Assembly (NCBI GenBank): GCA_036006425.1
Contig: DASYPQ010000027.1
Location: 186,001-250,000 of the forward strand
Reading direction: 5' to 3'
Source of the DNA: DASYPQ01 sp036006425
GTDB taxonomy: Bacteria > Planctomycetota > UBA1135 > GCA-002686595
DNA: 64,000 nt
This document shows, one piece after another, positions 43,081 through 50,727 of this stretch. Position numbers and translations under genes: made by a program. How positions within the stretch are numbered: position 1 is the first letter of the stretch; every line of letters begins with the position of its first letter. Under the pieces are notes generated by a model, which saw only the letters and a program-made list of their open reading frames with translations, ran no database searches and was not told the origin of the DNA.

Positions 43081-43907
43081 CGTCCGCGTACGACGCTCTG
43101 GTCCTCGACCTCGACGGCACGCTCCTCGGAGAGTCCGGGGCCGTGCATCCGAGCAACCTCGAGGTTCTGCGCGCCGCCGCGGACCGCGGCGTCCGCGTCA
43201 TGATCGCGACGGGCCGATCGAGCCTCTCGGCGCACCCGATCCTCGAGCAGCTCGCGCTCGCGACCCCCGCGGTCGTGTTCAACGGCGGCGGCCTGTACGA
43301 CGCGAGCCAGCGCAAGATGCTCGAGGAGCGCGTGCTCTCGAACCGGACGCTGGCGCGCGCGCTCGCGCACGGCCGCGAGCGCGACTGGCTGACGGTGCTC
43401 ATGTGCGCGGACCGGAAGCTCGCGCTCGCGCCGCGCGACGAGGTCGAGGCGCGCGCGCTCGCGATGATGACGGGGTTGCGCCACGTGGCGCGGCAGGACC
43501 TGACGGCGGAGTTCGTGATGCGCGTGACGTTCTTCTCGCGCGAGCACGAGACCTCCGACGCGTTCGGAGAGGAGGTCGAGCGCTCGGTCGCCGAGCCGAT
43601 CTACCTCACGCACTTCCCGCTCTCGATCCTGCCGAGCCACCGCGAGAGCCGGCTCCACGTCGTCGACGTCCACCCGCCGTGCCGCGGGAAGGGCGAGGCG
43701 TTGCGCGTGCTCCAGGAGTGGTACGGCATCCCCGCCCACCGCGTCGTCGCCGTCGGGGACGCGACGAACGACATCCCGATGCTCGAAGCGGCCGGGCTCG
43801 GCGTCGCGATGGGGGACGGGATGGAGGAGGCGCGCGCCGTCGCGGACCGCATCATCGGCGGCCACGACACGACCGCGATCGCGGAACTCGTCGAGGAGCT
43901 CTTCTGA
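43077..43907 (+). CDS. Cof-type HAD-IIB phosphatase
   Basis: A 276-residue cytoplasmic hydrolase with all HAD motifs: Asp-Leu-Asp-Gly-Thr-Leu-Leu at about 10-16, Ala-Thr-Gly-Arg-Ser, the lysine in Gly-Lys-Gly-Glu-Ala-Leu, and Val-Gly-Asp-Ala-Thr-Asn-Asp. The C2B cap between motifs marks subclass IIB (sugar-phosphate or nucleotide phosphatases such as Cof/YidA). The start is fixed by the ATGA overlap with the large repeat-protein gene, an odd partner for a phosphatase. Substrate unknown. Confidence 0.9.
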   Translation: MTSAYDALVLDLDGTLLGESGAVHPSNLEVLRAAADRGVRVMIATGRSSLSAHPILEQLALATPAVVFNGGGLYDASQRKMLEERVLSNRTLARALAHGRERDWLTVLMCADRKLALAPRDEVEARALAMMTGLRHVARQDLTAEFVMRVTFFSREHETSDAFGEEVERSVAEPIYLTHFPLSILPSHRESRLHVVDVHPPCRGKGEALRVLQEWYGIPAHRVVAVGDATNDIPMLEAAGLGVAMGDGMEEARAVADRIIGGHDTTAIAELVEELF

Positions 43908-43923
43908 TCCGGCGGCGGATCAG
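43904..43923. terminator. shared hairpin terminator at convergent gene ends
   Basis: CTGATCCG (43904-43911), loop GCGG, CGGATCAG (43916-43923): a perfect 8-bp stem that contains the HAD stop (43905-43907) and the stop of the convergent fmdB-like gene (43920-43922). It would form in transcripts from both strands. No T-run follows on either side. Confidence 0.6.
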
Positions 43924-44222
43924 TCGGACTTCTTCGGCGCGGGCTTCGCCGCCTTGGGTTTCTCGGGAGCGCTCTTCGCCGGCGCGGATTCCGCGGGCTT
44001 CGGCGTCTTCTCGGCGCTCTCGCCCTGCTTGTAGCTCTCGCTGCGGTAGTCGGTCTGGTAGAAGCCGCCGCCCTTGAAGAGGATCCCCGCGCCGCTGCCG
44101 ATCTGCCGCTCGAGCTTCGGCTTCTTGCACTTCGGGCACTTCTTCAGCGCCGGCTCGTTGATCGAGTGGAACGCCTCGAGGCGATGGCCGCACGCGTTGC
44201 AGAGGTAGTCGTACGTGGGCAT
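43920..44222 (-). CDS. FmdB-type zinc ribbon protein
   Basis: A 100-residue protein. The first 50 residues are an FmdB/CxxC_CxxC_SSSS zinc ribbon: Pro-Thr-Tyr-Asp-Tyr-Leu-Cys-Asn-Ala-Cys-Gly-His, then Cys-Pro-Lys-Cys and Ile-Gly-Ser-Gly-Ala-Gly-Ile-Leu-Phe-Lys-Gly-Gly-Gly-Phe-Tyr-x-Thr-Asp-Tyr. The tail is a disordered Lys/Pro/Ala/Ser-rich stretch. The family often sits beside chaperone genes; its molecular role is unclear. It begins 6 bases after grpE and ends the heat-shock cluster. Confidence 0.9.
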   Translation of the reverse strand: MPTYDYLCNACGHRLEAFHSINEPALKKCPKCKKPKLERQIGSGAGILFKGGGFYQTDYRSESYKQGESAEKTPKPAESAPAKSAPEKPKAAKPAPKKSD

Positions 44223-44228
44223 GCGGCC

Positions 44229-44759
44229 TCAGGACTTCTCGCCGGCGACGCGGACCTGCGCGGGGCGCAGGATCTTGCCCTCGTGCGTGTAGCCGCGTCG
44301 CAGGGTGGCGAGGATCTCACCGGGTTCCGCGCCGGACTCGTCGTCCGTCGCGACGGAAGCGTGCACGGCGGGATCGAAGCGTCCGCCTTCCGGCAGCGGC
44401 TTGACGCCTTCGCGCTCGAGCGCGCCGAGCAGCGCCGTGCGCGTCGCCTCGACGCCCGCGTGCAGGGTCTTGCCCTCCTCGGTCGAGACCGGCGTCGCGA
44501 GCGCCATGTCGAGGTAGTCGAGGACGAGGAGGAGATCGCCGAGGAGCGACGCCTTGCGACGCGCGACGGCGGCGTCGATGTCGGACTGCAGCCGGCGGCG
44601 CAGGTTCTGGTAGTCGGCGGCGGCGCGCTTCCAGTTCGCGAGGTACTCGTCGCGTTCGCTCGCGAGCGAGCCCGCGTCCATCGTCGCGGCGTCGGACGCG
44701 GCGTTCTCGAGCTCCGCGGCCTCCTCCGTGGGTTCTTCCTGCTCTTCTCGCTTCTTCAT
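44229..44759 (-). CDS. grpE: GrpE nucleotide exchange factor
   Basis: A 176-residue DnaK exchange factor. An acidic N-terminus leads into a long helix (Glu-Arg-Asp-Glu-Tyr-Leu-Ala-Asn-Trp-Lys-Arg-Ala-Ala-Ala-Asp-Tyr-Gln-Asn), followed by the conserved beta-domain motif Phe-Asp-Pro-Ala-Val-His-Ala-Ser-Val and Glu-Ile-Leu-Ala-Thr-Leu-Arg-Arg-Gly-Tyr. Its ATG overlaps the dnaJ stop (ATGA), so DnaJ and GrpE should be made together. dnaK itself is not in the window. Confidence 0.93.
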   Translation of the reverse strand: MKKREEQEEPTEEAAELENAASDAATMDAGSLASERDEYLANWKRAAADYQNLRRRLQSDIDAAVARRKASLLGDLLLVLDYLDMALATPVSTEEGKTLHAGVEATRTALLGALEREGVKPLPEGGRFDPAVHASVATDDESGAEPGEILATLRRGYTHEGKILRPAQVRVAGEKS

Positions 44760-45877
44760 TGGAACTTGCTCCGGATCCTGTCGAAGAACGACTTCGATCC
44801 CGCCTTCTGGTCCTCGATCTTGGCGAATTCATCGAGGAGTTCCTTCTGCCGCGCGGAAAGGGACGTCGGCACCTCGATGAACACGCGCACGAGGAGGTCA
44901 CCGCGCCCGCGCGATTCGAGCTGCGGGAGGCCCTGTCCGCGCAGCCGGAAGAGCTTGCCGTTCTGCGTGCCCGCGGGGATCTCGAGGGCCGCGCGGCCGC
45001 GCAGCGTCGGGATCTCGAGCCCCTTCTTGCCGAGCGCGAGCTGGGCGTACGTGACCGGGACCTCGCACACGAGGTCGGCGCCGTTGCGCTTGAAGAACGC
45101 GTGCTCGACTTCCTGGATGACGCAGTAGAGATCGCCGCGCGGGAGGCCCGGGTCTCCGGCGTCGCCCTGGCCCGCGACGCGGAGGCGCACGCCTTCCTCG
45201 ACGCCGGGAGGGATCGTGATCTTGATCTCGCTCTTCTTCGCGATGCGTCCGGCGCCGCGGCAGTCGGCGCAGGGGTGCTCGACCATCGTCCCCTGGCCGC
45301 GGCAGCGCGGGCAGGTCGCGGCCATCGTGAAGAAGCCCTGGTTGCGGTGGATCTGACCGCGACCTCCGCACGTCGTGCAGGTCGTCGGACTCGTCCCCGG
45401 CTTCGCGCCCGTGCCGCGGCACGTCGTGCAGGATTCCTCGCGCTTCAGGGAGACGGTGCGCTCGACGCCCTGGTCGATCTCCTCGAGCGTGAGCTCGAGC
45501 GCGATCTTGAGGTCGCGTCCGGACTGCGGACCCGAGCGCGCGCCGCCGCCGAACATGTCGCCGAACACGCCGCCGCCGAAGATGTCGCCGAACTGGCGGA
45601 AGATGTCCTCGACGTTCGTGAAGGTCGGACCCGCGTACGAGCCGCCGGGTCCGAACGCGCTCGGACCGAAGCGGTCGTACTGCGCGCGCTTGTTCTCGTC
45701 CGCGAGGACGTCGTAGGCCTCCGCGGCTTCCTTGAACCGCACCGCGGCGTCGCTGTCGCCGGGGTTCCGGTCGGGATGGTGCTTCAGCGCGGCCTGCCGG
45801 AAGGCCTTCTTGATCTCGTCCTCGGTCGCCGTGCGCTCGACGCCCAGGACCTCGTAGTAGTCGCGCTTGACAGCCAT
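44756..45877 (-). CDS. dnaJ: chaperone DnaJ
   Basis: A 373-residue type I Hsp40. The J domain has Tyr-Tyr-Glu-Val-Leu-Gly-Val at residues 6-13 and His-Pro-Asp at about 34-36. It is followed by a Gly/Phe-rich region and four Cys-x-x-Cys-x-Gly-x-Gly zinc motifs (Cys-Thr-Thr-Cys-Arg-Gly-Thr-Gly and three more), then the C-terminal substrate domain. It delivers unfolded proteins to DnaK. The ATG at 45877 is chosen because the J domain starts there. A strong hairpin lies between groEL1 and this gene. Confidence 0.95.
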   Translation of the reverse strand: MAVKRDYYEVLGVERTATEDEIKKAFRQAALKHHPDRNPGDSDAAVRFKEAAEAYDVLADENKRAQYDRFGPSAFGPGGSYAGPTFTNVEDIFRQFGDIFGGGVFGDMFGGGARSGPQSGRDLKIALELTLEEIDQGVERTVSLKREESCTTCRGTGAKPGTSPTTCTTCGGRGQIHRNQGFFTMAATCPRCRGQGTMVEHPCADCRGAGRIAKKSEIKITIPPGVEEGVRLRVAGQGDAGDPGLPRGDLYCVIQEVEHAFFKRNGADLVCEVPVTYAQLALGKKGLEIPTLRGRAALEIPAGTQNGKLFRLRGQGLPQLESRGRGDLLVRVFIEVPTSLSARQKELLDEFAKIEDQKAGSKSFFDRIRSKFQ

Positions 45878-45935
45878 CGCCGTTCTCGGGATGCAACCGA
45901 GCGGCGAGGCGGGTCCACCGCTCCGCCGCCCGTTC

Positions 45936-45977
45936 ATCGGGACTCCTCCCGGGGAGCGTCCCCGGGAGCGACCCGAT
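45936..45977. terminator. two-tier hairpin between groEL1 and dnaJ
   Basis: The inner stem pairs 45946-45955 (CTCCCGGGGA) with 45959-45968 (TCCCCGGGAG) around a GCG loop, a perfect 10 bp. An outer stem pairs 45936-45941 (ATCGGG) with 45972-45977 (CCCGAT). It starts inside the groEL1 stop and has no U-tract. It may terminate, attenuate or stabilise the groEL message before dnaJ. Confidence 0.6.
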
Positions 45978-47581
45978 CAGGCCGTGCTTCCCTCGACCTT
46001 CGTCTTCTCTTCCTTGAGCTCGGTCACCATGGAGTCCGTGGTGAGGAGCAGACCCGAGATCGAGGCCGCGTTCTGGAGCGCGGAGCGCACGACCTTCGCC
46101 GGATCGACGATCCCGGCTGCGAACATGTCGCCGTACTCGTCGGTGAGCGCGTTCCATCCGAACGCGCCGCCCTTCTCGCGGACGAGCTCGACGACGACGG
46201 CTCCGTCCTCGCCTGCGTTCTGCGCGATCTGGCGCAACGGGGCTTCGAGGGCCTTTTCGACGATCAGCGCGCCGAAGTGCTCGTCGCCCTTCAGCTTCAG
46301 GGCCTTGACCGCCTGCACCGCACGCAGGAGCGCGACACCGCCGCCGGGGACGATGCCTTCCTCGATCGCGGCGCGCGTCGCGTTGAGCGCGTCCTCCATG
46401 AGGTCCTTCTTCGCCTTCATCTCGGCCTCGGTCTTGCCGCCGACCTTGATCACGGCGACGCCGCCCTGGAGCTTCGCGAGGCGTTCCTCGAGCTTCTCCT
46501 TGTCGTAGTCCGACTTCGTCGCCTCGATCTGCACGCGGATCTGCGCGACGCGGTCGGCGATGTCCTTCTTTGCGCCGCCGCCGCCGATGATCGTCGTCGT
46601 GTCCTTCGTGATCCGGACGCGGCGCGCGGTGCCGAAGTGCTCGGGCTTCACCTTGTCGAGCGGCAGGCCGAGCTCTTCCGTGATCGCGGTGCCGCCGGTG
46701 AGGACGGCGATGTCACCGAGGTAGGCCTTGCGGCGGTCGCCGAAGCCCGGCGCCTTGACGGCGCAGACGTTGAGCACGCCCTTGAGGCGGTTGATCACGA
46801 GCGTCGCGAGCGCTTCGCCCTCGATGTCCTCGGCGATCACGATCAGAGCCTTGCCCGTGCGCGCCGCGGCCTCGAGGACCGGCAGGAATTCGCGCACGTT
46901 CGAGATCTTGCGGTCGTAGATGAAGATCAGCGGATCCGGGAACTCGGCCGTCAGCTTCGCGAGATCGGTCGCGAAGTACGGCGAGAGGTAGCCCTTGTCG
47001 AAGGCCATGCCCTCGACGACCTCGATCTGGGTCTCGAGCCCGGTGTTCTCCTCGATCGTGATCACGCCCTCGTCGCCGACCTTCTCGAACGCGCCGGCGA
47101 GCATCTCGCCGACGGTCGGGTCGTTGTTCGCGGCGAGCGAGCCGACGTTCGCCTTCTCGGCGCGCGTCTTCACCTTGCGCGACTGCGTGCGGATCGACTC
47201 GACCGCGGCCGCGACCGCCTGGTCGATCCCGTTGCGCAGCTCGATCGTGCTCACTCCCGTGGCGACGAACTTCAGGCCTTCGTTGAAGATCGCCGAAGCG
47301 AGCACCGTCGCGGTCGTCGTGCCGTCGCCGGCGACGTCGTTCGTCTTGTTCGCGACCTCGAGCACGAGCTTCGCGCCCATGTTCTCGAACGGGTCCTCGA
47401 GGTCGATCTCCTTCGCGACCGAGACGCCGTCCTTGGTCACGGACGGCGCGCCGAACGACTTCTGGAGGATGACGTTGCGACCCGCCGGTCCCAGCGTGAC
47501 ACGGACGGTCTTGGCGAGCTTCTCGATGCCCGCGCGCATCTTCGCCCGGGCGTTGTCGTCGAACAGGATCTGCTTGGCCAT
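45977..47581 (-). CDS. groEL1: chaperonin GroEL, copy 1 (without the GGM tail)
   Basis: A 534-residue 60-kDa chaperonin with canonical ATP-site sequences: Thr-Leu-Gly-Pro-Ala-Gly-Arg-Asn-Val, Ala-Gly-Asp-Gly-Thr-Thr-Thr-Ala-Thr-Val and Pro-Gly-Gly-Gly-Val-Ala-Leu-Leu-Arg. The conserved Asp in Met-Glu-Asp-Ala-Leu is present. The C-terminus ends Glu-Gly-Ser-Thr-Ala without the Gly-Gly-Met repeat that normally lines the ring cavity floor. It follows groEL2 by 51 bases on the same strand. An AGGAAAGA stands before the ATG. No groES lies nearby. Confidence 0.95.
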   Translation of the reverse strand: MAKQILFDDNARAKMRAGIEKLAKTVRVTLGPAGRNVILQKSFGAPSVTKDGVSVAKEIDLEDPFENMGAKLVLEVANKTNDVAGDGTTTATVLASAIFNEGLKFVATGVSTIELRNGIDQAVAAAVESIRTQSRKVKTRAEKANVGSLAANNDPTVGEMLAGAFEKVGDEGVITIEENTGLETQIEVVEGMAFDKGYLSPYFATDLAKLTAEFPDPLIFIYDRKISNVREFLPVLEAAARTGKALIVIAEDIEGEALATLVINRLKGVLNVCAVKAPGFGDRRKAYLGDIAVLTGGTAITEELGLPLDKVKPEHFGTARRVRITKDTTTIIGGGGAKKDIADRVAQIRVQIEATKSDYDKEKLEERLAKLQGGVAVIKVGGKTEAEMKAKKDLMEDALNATRAAIEEGIVPGGGVALLRAVQAVKALKLKGDEHFGALIVEKALEAPLRQIAQNAGEDGAVVVELVREKGGAFGWNALTDEYGDMFAAGIVDPAKVVRSALQNAASISGLLLTTDSMVTELKEEKTKVEGSTA

Positions 47582-47632
47582 TTTGTTCTTTCCTGAAGGG
47601 TCTTTCGTCGCTCGTTGCTTCGGGTCGTGTCT

Positions 47633-49318
47633 CTAGAAGTCCATTCCGCCCATGCCGCCCATCCCGCCCATGCCACCCATCTCGTCGTCGCCCATGCCGC
47701 CGCCGCCGGGGCCGCCGGCCTTCTTCTTCGGCTCGGGCTTCGTGGCGATCAGCGCGTCGGTCGTGAGCAGCAGGCCCGCGACGCTGACCGCGTTCGCGAG
47801 TGCCGTGCGCGTCACCTTGGCGGGGTCGACGATGCCGAGCTCCAGCATGTCGCCGTACTCGCCGCGCAGGGCGTCGAAGCCCCACGAGGTCTTCTTCTCG
47901 CGCATCACGCGGTGGACGACGACGGTGCCGTCGAACCCGGCGTTCTGCGCGATCTGCTGGACCGGGCGCGCGAGGGCTTCCTGGAGGATGTCGAGACCCA
48001 TCGCGTAGTCCTCGTCGTCCTTGTGCTTCGAGCGCAGGGGCACGAGCGCGGAGCGCGCGCGGAGCAGCGCGACGCCGCCGCCGGGGAGGATGCCGCTCTC
48101 GACCGCGGCACGCGTCGCATGGAGCGCGTCCTCGATGAGGGCCTTCCTTTCCTTGACTTCGGTGTCGGTCGCGCCGCCGACGTTGATCTGCGCGATGCCG
48201 CCCGTGAGCTTCGCGAGGCGCTCCTGGAGCTTCTCCTTGTCGTAGTCCGACGTCGTGTCCTCGACCTGACGGCGGATCTGGGCGACGCGATCCTGGATCG
48301 CCTTCTTGTCGCCCGCGCCGTTCACGATCGTGGTGTTCTCGCCGTCGACGACGACGCGCTTCGCCGTGCCGAGGTCCTGGAGCGTGAGCTTGTCGAGCTC
48401 GACGCCCTCGTCCTTCATGACGGCCTTCGATCCGGTGAGGATCGCGATGTCCTCGAGCATCGCCTTGCGCCGGTCGCCGTAGCCCGGCGCCTTGACGGCG
48501 CAGGAGACGACGATGCCGCGCAGCTTGTTCACGACGAGCGTCGCGAGCGCCTCGGACTCGACGTCCTCGGCGATGATCAGGAGCTGGCGCCCGCTGGCCT
48601 TGACCTTCTCGAGGAGCGGCAGGAGCTTCTGAACGGACGAGATCTTGGACTCGTGCACGAGGATCAAGGGCTTCTCGAACACGACCTCCATCTTCTGGGG
48701 GTCGTTGACGAAGTGCGGCGAGAGGAAGCCGCGGTCGAACTGCATGCCCTCGACGACGGTGACGTCGGTCTCGAGCGTCTTGCCGTCCTCGACGGTGATG
48801 ACGCCGTCCTTGCCGACCTTCTCCATCGCGTCGGCGATCAGCTTGCCCGTCGCCGGGTCGTTGTTCGCCGAGATCGTCGCCACCTGGCGGATCTCGTCGT
48901 TGCGGCTGACCTTCTTCGCCACTCTCTCGAGCTCGGCGGCGACCGCCGCGCTCCCGTCCCGGAGCGCCTGGTTCAACCGCGACGGGGCGGCACCGGCGGT
49001 GATCGCGCGCAGTCCCTGCGTGAAGATCGCTTCGGTGAGCAGCGTCGCGGTCGTGGTGCCGTCGCCGGCGACGTCGCTCGTCTTGCTCGCCACTTCCTTG
49101 ACGAGCTGCGCGCCCATGTGCTCGTAGGGATCCTGGAGCTGGATCTCCTCGGCTACGGTGACGCCGTCCTTCGTGATCGTCGGCGCGCCCCAGCCCTTGT
49201 CGAGGATCGCGTTGCGGCCGCGCGGTCCGAGGGTGGAGACGACGGCCTTGGCTAGCTTCTCGACACCGCGGCGGATCGCTTCGCGTGCGTCGGACTCGAA
49301 CACCATCTGCTTGGCCAT
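47633..49318 (-). CDS. groEL2: chaperonin GroEL, copy 2 (with GGM tail)
   Basis: A 561-residue chaperonin with intact catalytic segments (Ala-Gly-Asp-Gly-Thr-Thr-Thr-Ala-Thr-Leu, Ile-Glu-Asp-Ala-Leu-His-Ala-Thr-Arg-Ala-Ala, Pro-Gly-Gly-Gly-Val-Ala-Leu). The region after the ATP loop is unusual, with Gly-Ala-Ala-Pro-Ser-Arg-Leu-Asn-Gln where most GroELs have an Asn-Pro-x-x-Leu-Lys-Arg-Gly-Ile stretch. A longer tail ends in a Gly-Gly-Met repeat and Asp-Phe. It is the first gene of the heat-shock cluster. I see no CIRCE element in the 215 bases upstream. Confidence 0.95.
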   Translation of the reverse strand: MAKQMVFESDAREAIRRGVEKLAKAVVSTLGPRGRNAILDKGWGAPTITKDGVTVAEEIQLQDPYEHMGAQLVKEVASKTSDVAGDGTTTATLLTEAIFTQGLRAITAGAAPSRLNQALRDGSAAVAAELERVAKKVSRNDEIRQVATISANNDPATGKLIADAMEKVGKDGVITVEDGKTLETDVTVVEGMQFDRGFLSPHFVNDPQKMEVVFEKPLILVHESKISSVQKLLPLLEKVKASGRQLLIIAEDVESEALATLVVNKLRGIVVSCAVKAPGYGDRRKAMLEDIAILTGSKAVMKDEGVELDKLTLQDLGTAKRVVVDGENTTIVNGAGDKKAIQDRVAQIRRQVEDTTSDYDKEKLQERLAKLTGGIAQINVGGATDTEVKERKALIEDALHATRAAVESGILPGGGVALLRARSALVPLRSKHKDDEDYAMGLDILQEALARPVQQIAQNAGFDGTVVVHRVMREKKTSWGFDALRGEYGDMLELGIVDPAKVTRTALANAVSVAGLLLTTDALIATKPEPKKKAGGPGGGGMGDDEMGGMGGMGGMGGMDF

Positions 49319-49451
49319 GGGGGTTTCTTCTGTGCGTGGGGCTGCGTGGACGGAAAGGTCGCGCTGCGGGCGCGGACCGCGGGAGGCGCGCGCCTGAGCA
49401 AGAACGGTGCCGCTGCCCCGGCGGCAGCCCGGCGCTCGCGCTGCTGCCTGT

Positions 49452-49490
49452 TTGGCAGAGAGCCTCGGAAGCCTCGATCGCCGCTGCCAA
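49452..49490. promoter_or_regulatory. inverted repeat in the groEL2/NPCBM divergent region
   Basis: TTGGCAG at 49452-49458 and CTGCCAA at 49484-49490 form an exact 7-base inverted repeat 25 bases apart, in the 215-base space between groEL2 and the divergent NPCBM gene. It is not the HrcA operator consensus. It could be an operator for either gene, or chance. Confidence 0.3.
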
Positions 49491-49533
49491 GTTGACAGCA
49501 GACTTGTCCGACGCCGGAGGTACTCTCGTCGCC

Positions 49534-50727
49534 GTGCCCACCTCCTGGCTCCTCGCTGCGTTCGCCGTCGCCGCGCAGGCCGCGACCGGCTCGCGGGTGC
49601 TCCTCGAGAGTGCCGCCGGGAAGATCGAGTCGCGCGAGCTCTCCGGGTTCGAGTGCACGGACCCGCGCGCGGTCGGCGCCGCGCTCGTGCGGTTCGAGGG
49701 ACTCAAGGTGCCGCCGGCTCCGGCGACGGACGACGAGAAGGCCGAGCTCGCGCTCCCCGGAGGCGACCACCTCTTCGGCCGCATCCACGGCGGCCGCGCC
49801 GAGCTCGTCGACATCGAGATCCTCGGTGGCGTCCACCTCGGCCTCGCGCTCGACGAGATCACGAGCCTCGTCTTCCCGGCGCGCGTCCCGGCGCACGGCA
49901 CGATCGTGCCGGTGCCCGCCCACGAAGGGGACCGGCTCTACCGCCGCGCGGGTGGCGGCCTCGACGTGATCGACGGGGGCATCGAGGAGTTCACGACGGG
50001 CGGCGTGCGGATCCACGGCCAGAACGTCGGCAGCAAGCTCGTCTCGTGGTCCGAGATCGCGGCGCTGTTCGTCGAGGGCGTGCCGACCGCGGCGTCGAAG
50101 GCGCACGCCGCGGACGCCGGAGTCCCGGTCTCGCTCGACCTGCGCGACGGCGGCCGCCTGCGCGGATCGCTCCAGAAACTGTCGGCCGAGGGCTGCCGGC
50201 TGACGACGCGCAACGGCGAGCGCGTCCTCGTCCCTGCGCCGGCGATCGCGCTCGTCACCGTCGACGACGGAGCGCTCGCGTTCCTCTCCTCGATCCCGGC
50301 CGAAGCGTCGCCGCCGAGCCTGCCGTTCGGCGACGACCTCGGAATGCGCTGGGAGAGTCGCATCGACCGGAGCGTCTCCGGAGCCCAGCTCGTCGCCGGC
50401 GGGCGGATGTACCCGCGCGGTCTCGGCATCCACACGCCCGGTCGGATGAGCTGGAAGCTCGACGGGACGTGGAAGCACCTGCGCGGCGCCGTCGCGATCG
50501 ACGACGAGGTGCTGCGGCTCCCGTCGCGCGGATCCGTGGTGTTCCGCGTGATCGTCGACGGCAAGGTGCGGTTCGAGAGCCGCGAGCTGCACGGAGGGGA
50601 TCCGCCCGCGCCGATCGAGGCCGTCGATCTCACCGGTGCGACCGAGCTCGAGCTCGTCGTCGAGCCCTCGGACGGATCGACGGTCGCCGACCGCGCCGAC
50701 TGGCTCTCGATGATCCTGTGGCGATGA
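49534..50727 (+). CDS. secreted NPCBM-domain protein
   Basis: A 397-residue exported protein starting at the GTG at 49534, where a short signal (Trp-Leu-Leu-Ala-Ala-Phe-Ala-Val-Ala-Ala-Gln-Ala) begins; GGAGG lies 12 bases upstream. The middle is made of beta-rich units with Leu-Arg-Gly-Ser-Leu-Gln-type turns. The last 130 residues are an NPCBM/NEW2 carbohydrate-binding-type domain (Tyr-Pro-Arg-Gly-Leu-Gly-Ile-His-Thr, then Phe-Arg-Val-Ile-Val-Asp-Gly-Lys and a terminal Asp-Trp). It is probably surface or periplasmic glycan-binding. The stop overlaps the next gene (ATGA). Confidence 0.78.
   Translation: MPTSWLLAAFAVAAQAATGSRVLLESAAGKIESRELSGFECTDPRAVGAALVRFEGLKVPPAPATDDEKAELALPGGDHLFGRIHGGRAELVDIEILGGVHLGLALDEITSLVFPARVPAHGTIVPVPAHEGDRLYRRAGGGLDVIDGGIEEFTTGGVRIHGQNVGSKLVSWSEIAALFVEGVPTAASKAHAADAGVPVSLDLRDGGRLRGSLQKLSAEGCRLTTRNGERVLVPAPAIALVTVDDGALAFLSSIPAEASPPSLPFGDDLGMRWESRIDRSVSGAQLVAGGRMYPRGLGIHTPGRMSWKLDGTWKHLRGAVAIDDEVLRLPSRGSVVFRVIVDGKVRFESRELHGGDPPAPIEAVDLTGATELELVVEPSDGSTVADRADWLSMILWR

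Noticed and set aside
49492..49520. TTGACA as the -35 box of the NPCBM gene
   Set aside because: The nearest -10-like TACTCT is 23 bases away, too far for a sigma-70 promoter.
49319..49533. A CIRCE (HrcA) operator before groEL2
   Set aside because: No TTAGCACTC/GAGTGCTAA-type repeat is present on either strand of this region.
46713..49901. A 1062-residue minus-strand frame across both groEL genes
   Set aside because: It is a different frame of the groEL coding sequences; the true GroEL frames are unambiguous.
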